From positions 96,512 through 160,511 of the forward strand of contig ONJM01000003.1 in the NCBI GenBank assembly GCA_900318145.1: 64,000 nt of DNA, in the 5' to 3' direction. A program made the translations under genes and the position numbers. Below, in pieces: positions 60,113 through 64,000 of the stretch. This DNA comes from an uncultured Eubacteriales bacterium (GTDB lineage Bacteria; Bacillota; Clostridia; Christensenellales; Aristaeellaceae). Each line of letters opens with the position of its first letter. Positions within the stretch are counted from its first letter, which is position 1. Under the pieces are notes generated by a model. It worked only from the letters and a program-made list of their open reading frames with translations, was not told the DNA's origin and did not search any database.

Positions 60113-60147
60113 ACGCCTTTCCGGAGCGTTCCGGGAAGGCGTTTTTT
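60113..60147 (+). terminator. Terminator of the sugar ABC operon
   Basis: A 13-base stem ACGCCTTTCCGGA / TCCGGGAAGGCGT (one GU) with loop GCGT, followed by six T residues. Confidence 0.88.
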
Positions 60148-60163
60148 ATTTGCCGGTTCCGGC

Positions 60164-60192
60164 TTGACAGGGTCCTGCCGGGATACAATAAT
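60164..60192 (+). promoter_or_regulatory. Probable promoter of the GH3 gene
   Basis: TTGACA (60164-60169) with AATAAT (60187-60192) at 17 bases; a better-looking TACAAT (60184-60189) is only 14 bases away. SD AAAGGAG and the ATG at 60261 follow. Confidence 0.5.
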
Positions 60193-60260
60193 GGATGCAC
60201 ACACCTGAGAACGCAGACTGAACACCCTCAAAACTGAACAGATAAAAGGAGAATGAGCAG

Positions 60261-62533
60261 ATGGATATCAAGGCCCTGATCGCACAGATGACCCTGGAGG
60301 AAAAGGCCGGCCTTTGTTCCGGCGACGATTTCTGGCACACCAAGGCGGTGGAGCGCCTCGGCATACCGCGTACCATGGTCAGCGACGGCCCCCACGGCCT
60401 GCGCAAACAGGACGAGGAGGCGGACCATCTCGGCATCAACGACAGCATCAAGGCGGTCTGTTTCTCCACGGCCTGCGCGACGGCGGCCTCCTTTGACCCG
60501 GACATGATCCGGGCCATGGGCGAGGCCATAGGCGACAGCTGCCAGCATGAGAAGCTCTCCGTGGTGCTGGGCCCGGCGGTGAACATCAAGCGCAGCCCGC
60601 TGTGCGGCCGGAATTTCGAATACTTCTCGGAGGATCCGTACCTGGCCGGCGCCATGGCCACGGCGATCATACGGGGCATCCAGAGCCGGAACGTCGGCAC
60701 CAGCATCAAGCTTTCGCGCTGAACAGCCAGGAGCACCGCCGGATGAGCAGCTCCTCCGAGTGTGACGAGCGCACCATGCGGGAGATCTATTTCCCGGCGT
60801 TCGAGCAGGCCGTGAAGGAGGCGAAGCCATGGACGGTCATGTGCTCCTACAACCGGATCAACGGCGTATACGCTTCGGAGAACCCCTGGCTGCTGACGGA
60901 CGTGCTGCGGAAGGAATGGGGCTTTGACGGTTATGTGGTCTCCGACTGGGGCGCCGTGTCCGACCGGGTGGCCGGTGTGGCCGCTGGCCTGGACCTGGAG
61001 ATGCCTTCCTCCGGCGGCGTGAACGACCGGAAGATCATCGAGGCCGTCCGGGCCGGCAGGCTGGACGAAAAGCTCGTGGACCTCGCCTGCGAGCGGATCC
61101 TGAACATCGTATTCCGCTACCTGGACAACGCCAAGCCGGAGACGCCCTGGGACAAGGAAGCCCAGCACAGGCAGGCGGCTGAGATCGCGGCGGAGTGCAT
61201 GGTGCTGCTGAAAAACGAAGGCGGCATCCTTCCGCTCGACAAAGCGGACGACATCGCGTTCATCGGCGAATTCGCCGAGAAACCCCGCTACCAGGGCGGC
61301 GGAAGCAGCCATATCAACAGTTTCCGGACGACCGGGGCGGCGGAGGCGGCGAAGGGCCTGAAGGTTACCTACACCCGCGGCTATGACGTGGCAGCGGACG
61401 ACGCGCCGGAGGCGCTGGTCGCGGAGGCCGTGGCCGCGGCGAAGCAGGCAAAGGCGGCCGTGGTGTTCGCCGGCTTGCCGGACTCCTATGAGTCCGAAGG
61501 CTACGACCGCAGCCATATGCGGATGCCCGACTGCCAGAACAGGCTGATCGAGGCTGTGGCGGAGGCCAATCCCAACACCGTGGTGGTGCTGTACAACGGT
61601 TCCCCGGTGGAGATGCCCTGGATCGGCAGGGTGAAGGCCGTGCTGGAAGCCTACCTGGGCGGCCAGGCAGTGGGCGAAGCGACGGTCCGCGTGCTCTTCG
61701 GCGACGTGAATCCGGGCGGCCGGCTGCCGGAGACCTTCCCGCTGAAGCTTGAGGATAATCCTTCCTATCTTTATTACGGCGGGGAAGGCGACGCGACTGA
61801 ATACCGCGAAGGCGTCTTCGTCGGTTACCGCTACTATGACAGGAAAAAGATGGACGTCCTGTTCCCCTTCGGATACGGCCTGTCCTACACTACGTTTGAG
61901 TTCAGCGGCCTGAGGCTGTCCGCGGAAAAGATAAAGGATACGGACACCCTGACGGTGAAGGCGACCGTGAAGAACACAGGCAGCCGTGCCGGCAAGGCCG
62001 TGGCCCAGCTGTACGTGGGCGATCCGGAAAGCACGCCGATCCGCCCCGTACGGGAACTGAAAGGCTTTGCGAAGGTCGCGCTGCAGCCCGGCGAGAGCAA
62101 AGAGGTCTCCTTTACGCTGGACAAGCGGTCCTTCGCGTACTGGAACGCGCAGATCCACGACTGGCACGTGGAGACCGGCGTATTCACCATCGAAGTCGGC
62201 GCCTCCAGCCGCGACCTGCCCCTGAAGGCGGAAGTGAGGGTGGAATCCACCGTGGAGCTGCCCCGGCACTATACGATGGACAGCATCTTCCTGGACATCC
62301 TGGCGGATCCGAAAGCCAAGGCGGCCATTATGCCCATGATCCGGAAAACGATGGAGATCTTCGGCAGCCAAGAACGGGACCAGGGCACGGAAGCGGCAAA
62401 GGAAGCCATCACGGAAGACATGACCATGGCGATGATGAACTACATGCCCCTGCGCGGTGCGTTCAGCTTCGGCACCGGCATTTCGGCGGAAGAGGCCGAG
62501 GCGCTTCTGAAGAAGCTGAACGGGGAAACCTGA
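60261..62533 (+). pseudogene. GH3 beta-glucosidase, interrupted by a one-base frameshift
   Basis: Frame 1 (60261-60722) encodes the start of a GH3 enzyme ([28 protein letters not shown] ... [15 protein letters not shown]). It then misreads as SIKLSR-stop. The next frame resumes [31 protein letters not shown] and runs to 62533 with the nucleophile region GYVVSDWGA, the alpha/beta sandwich domain and the C-terminal fibronectin-like domain. One missing base between 60711 and 60712 would restore K-H-F-A, the conserved Lys-His of GH3. Either a real inactivating mutation or a sequencing error; everything else looks intact. Adjacent to the sugar transporter. Confidence 0.87.
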
Positions 62534-62549
62534 GGTTCCGGAAGGGCCG

Positions 62550-63020
62550 GCGCGGCGGCAGCCCGGGCACCATTCCGATCCACCTCAATCTTTGCCTGGT
62601 GAACCATCTGATCTGCTACCAAAGGAATTGTAGACATAGAAGAAAAATCTGCTTCTTCCCCGCTAAAAGCTTTCTGGATTCCCAGAGATTTCATCATCTC
62701 ATTCAACTCAACCCGGAAAGAAAGCTTAAACTCAGGCATCTTAGAATGAAGAATAACATGCCGCTGCTGATCCATCAAACCAGAGAAATCCACTGAATTC
62801 ATAACCGCATGAAGAGCCTCCTGTCCTTTTGCCTTAGGAAGCAGTGCCATAAAAGAATACCCACATTGCTGGAATTCCTTCACGAAACCTATCGCTAGGT
62901 CATTTTCTACAAAGCTATCTCCTCCGCCATATAGCATGACAGCCTTGCTATCCGTACAATCAGCATTATGAAAAACGCCTTTCCTTATGGGCATCCGCCT
63001 ATTAGACACAAAAAAGGTCA
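62550..63020 (-). pseudogene. Serpin remnant, truncated at both ends
   Basis: Within a 224-codon minus-strand frame, the middle (GVFHNADCTDSKAVMLYGGGDSFVENDLAIGFVKEF ... YSFMALLPKAKGQEALHAVM ... MPEFKLSFRVELNEMMKSLGIQKAFSGEEADFSSMS ... AKIEVDRNGARAAAA) is the central and C-terminal part of a serpin. It ends inside the reactive-centre-loop hinge (Gly-Ala-Arg-Ala-Ala-Ala-Ala), after which the frame reads antisense GH3 sequence. The N-terminal half and the scissile bond are gone, so it cannot inhibit proteases. AT-richer than the GH3 gene. Confidence 0.78.
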
Positions 63021-63136
63021 CGGCAGCAAACCCATAACCTTTACTTTTTGCAGGATCAACACTTTTGAAGTTAAATTTTCTGAGAGTAATGCCTTCAGAG
63101 CAAAGAAAAATCAATGCTCACAGGCTTCATTTTATT

Positions 63137-63179
63137 CCCCAACGCACACCCCAACGCGTTCCCCAAAAGTGTCCCAAAA
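63137..63179 (+). repeat. Short direct repeats near the integration scar
   Basis: CCCCAACGC occurs at 63137-63145 and 63149-63157, then CCCAAAAG at 63162-63169 and 63173-63180. Clusters like this near an attachment site can be arm-type integrase sites, but no integrase gene is visible. Confidence 0.45.
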
Positions 63180-63285
63180 GGGATGTTTTGGTATAGTATT
63201 TCGTTTGCAGTCAAAAAGCTATGAGCATTGAAAAATATGACGATATGAGTATTTGTAAACGAAATTCAAAACTGCCCTTGCCTTG

Positions 63286-63308
63286 TTCAAATCCCGGCTT
63301 CTCCGCCA
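63286..63308 (+). other. 3' end of a tRNA-Ser-like gene: candidate attachment site
   Basis: The 23 bases read as T-loop TTCAAAT, T-stem CCCGG, acceptor CTTCTCC, discriminator G and CCA. The bases just upstream (CCTTG) cannot pair with CCCGG, so no tRNA precedes it. Acceptor GGAGAAG plus G73 fits tRNA-Ser. A displaced 3' tRNA end followed by a terminator is what an integrative element leaves at its distal end. Confidence 0.65.
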
Positions 63309-63314
63309 ATAAGA

Positions 63315-63346
63315 CCCTAGGAAAATCAACGTTCCTAGGGCTTTTT
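63315..63346 (+). terminator. Terminator after the tRNA 3' fragment
   Basis: A perfect 9-base stem CCCTAGGAA / TTCCTAGGG followed by CTTTTT, seven bases after the CCA. It probably served the original tRNA gene. Confidence 0.82.
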
Positions 63347-63546
63347 CTGTCAAAAAATGGCAATGCACCCTTTACTGTACCCTTTAGAGAAAATGACCAA
63401 ATTGTACAAATTATTACGCTTGAATAACAAAACCGCGCGGCGTTAGCGTTGTCAAACCGCTCGCACCGCGCTATATCATCCTATTGTTCCAAGCGAAATT
63501 TTAACCGGGAATAGATTTGTTGACTCGCAGATCCAATTTCAATCTA

Positions 63547-64000
63547 TTATTTCAAATCTGTCCGAATAATATATACCGTCTCTTCATCCATACCCTCCGG
63601 TTTGATCTTCCAGGCATTCAAAGCGCCCATCAGATCCTTTTCCATGAGCGGAAGCAGCTTCTCTGCCGCACTTTTTTCAGCGGTAAGGATACTGTCTTTC
63701 AACACTTTTGTTCCGGTTTCCTGCAGCGTTGACGCGCCGGCGGATACCAGCATTGCGCCTGCCGAAAGCGTTGACACGGCATCTGAAGCCTGGGCTACAC
63801 CGTCCGTATAATCTTTCAGTCCCGTTACGAACGTGTTCACCTGATCCAGCTGTTCTTTCAGGGCTTCCAGCTGCTCCCGGGCTGCTATTGCCTGGGCCAG
63901 TTTCGCGATAATTGTTTCGTCCTTCGACAGATAAGCTTCCGTGTTCTCCGTCACCAGTTTTTCAATCTGTTCCTGCACGGCTGCTTCGGTCTGAGCCAGT
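63547..64000 (-). CDS. C-terminal part of a coiled-coil (YhgE/Pip-like?) protein, cut by the window edge
   Basis: The frame is open from the window edge to the stop near 63547 (~150 residues visible); GTG at 63978 is unlikely to be the true start. The sequence is Ala/Leu/Glu-rich with heptad-like helices (AKLAQAIAAREQLEALKEQLDQVNTFVTGLKDYTDGVAQASDAVSTLSAGAMLVSAGASTLQETG), similar in style to the helical repeats of YhgE/Pip or MMPL-associated proteins, then a short end KIKPEGMDEETVYIIRTDLK. The family cannot be settled from this part. The 200 bases between it and the terminator at 63346 hold no gene. Confidence 0.55.
   Translation of the reverse strand, partial: LAQTEAAVQEQIEKLVTENTEAYLSKDETIIAKLAQAIAAREQLEALKEQLDQVNTFVTGLKDYTDGVAQASDAVSTLSAGAMLVSAGASTLQETGTKVLKDSILTAEKSAAEKLLPLMEKDLMGALNAWKIKPEGMDEETVYIIRTDLK

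Noticed and set aside
60146-62371. A 741-codon open frame on the minus strand
   Set aside because: It is antisense to the clearly recognisable GH3 gene and shows only low-complexity His/Arg/Gly-rich sequence typical of GC-rich shadow frames.
62968-63231. An 87-codon plus-strand frame near the tRNA fragment as an integrase end
   Set aside because: No tyrosine-recombinase motifs (Arg-His-x-x-Arg or the catalytic Tyr context) are present.

Overview
The window reads like a chromosomal stretch from an anaerobic, moderately GC-rich Bacillota (Clostridia), plausibly a gut or rumen organism. What I see: strong AGGAGG-type ribosome sites, consensus TTGACA/TATAAT promoters with 17-base spacing, rubredoxin/rubrerythrin oxygen-defence proteins, an Fe-S aldo/keto reductase, an ECF-type vitamin transporter component, LarC, and cobalamin and NiCo riboswitches. 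Naming a family (for example an Aristaeellaceae/Christensenellales-like lineage) would be a guess. No rRNA, complete tRNA or CRISPR array was recognised.

Layout. 0-9 kb: end of a CorC/HlyC CBS protein; a secreted leucine-rich-repeat protein; an autoregulated MarR repressor; a GNAT-YunG fusion; a four-gene cell-surface O-acetylation operon (SGNH hydrolase, lipoprotein, MBOAT acyltransferase, DHHW protein). 9-16 kb: a CE1-like esterase, two small secreted proteins (one with cystatin hallmarks), larC, a tartrate/D-malate dehydrogenase, a MATE pump and a 5'-nucleotidase. 16-24 kb: GNAT and P-loop kinase; a decayed glycogen-debranching gene; a DUF3842/ECF S-component/kinase operon behind a leader attenuator; a rubredoxin and a ferredoxin-rubredoxin-rubrerythrin fusion; a CDF metal exporter behind a NiCo riboswitch. 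24-30 kb: ThpR; two nitroreductases with a DtxR-family repressor; a MacB-like ABC exporter carrying the same operator motif. 30-57 kb: an accessory region dense in small detoxification, modification and resistance-like genes (acetyltransferases, two APH-like kinases, a nucleotidyltransferase, a beta-lactamase-fold hydrolase, flavoproteins, NUDIX and MBL enzymes, an Imm32-like protein). It also holds TetR and MerR systems with recognisable operators, a cobalamin-riboswitch-controlled btuFCD operon, several gene remnants, and AT-richer patches. 57-62.5 kb: a sugar ABC transporter (binding protein and two permeases) under LacI-like operators, followed by a GH3 beta-glucosidase with a one-base frameshift. 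62.5-64 kb: a serpin remnant, then a 3' tRNA-Ser-like fragment with a terminator (a probable integration scar), and the end of a coiled-coil protein running off the window.

The most informative system is the DtxR-family circuit. An inverted repeat GTTAG-N6-CTAAC lies just downstream of the -10 box both at the repressor's own promoter and at the ABC exporter promoter 3 kb away, and a near-perfect third copy fills the exporter's -35/-10 spacer. Metal control recurs: DtxR, a NiCo riboswitch on a CDF exporter, a cobalamin riboswitch on btuFCD, and the nickel-inserting LarC. Gene fusions are unusually frequent (pyroglutamyl peptidase-GNAT, DUF3795-NUDIX-kinase, GNAT-YunG, GNAT-GNAT, ferredoxin-rubredoxin-rubrerythrin).
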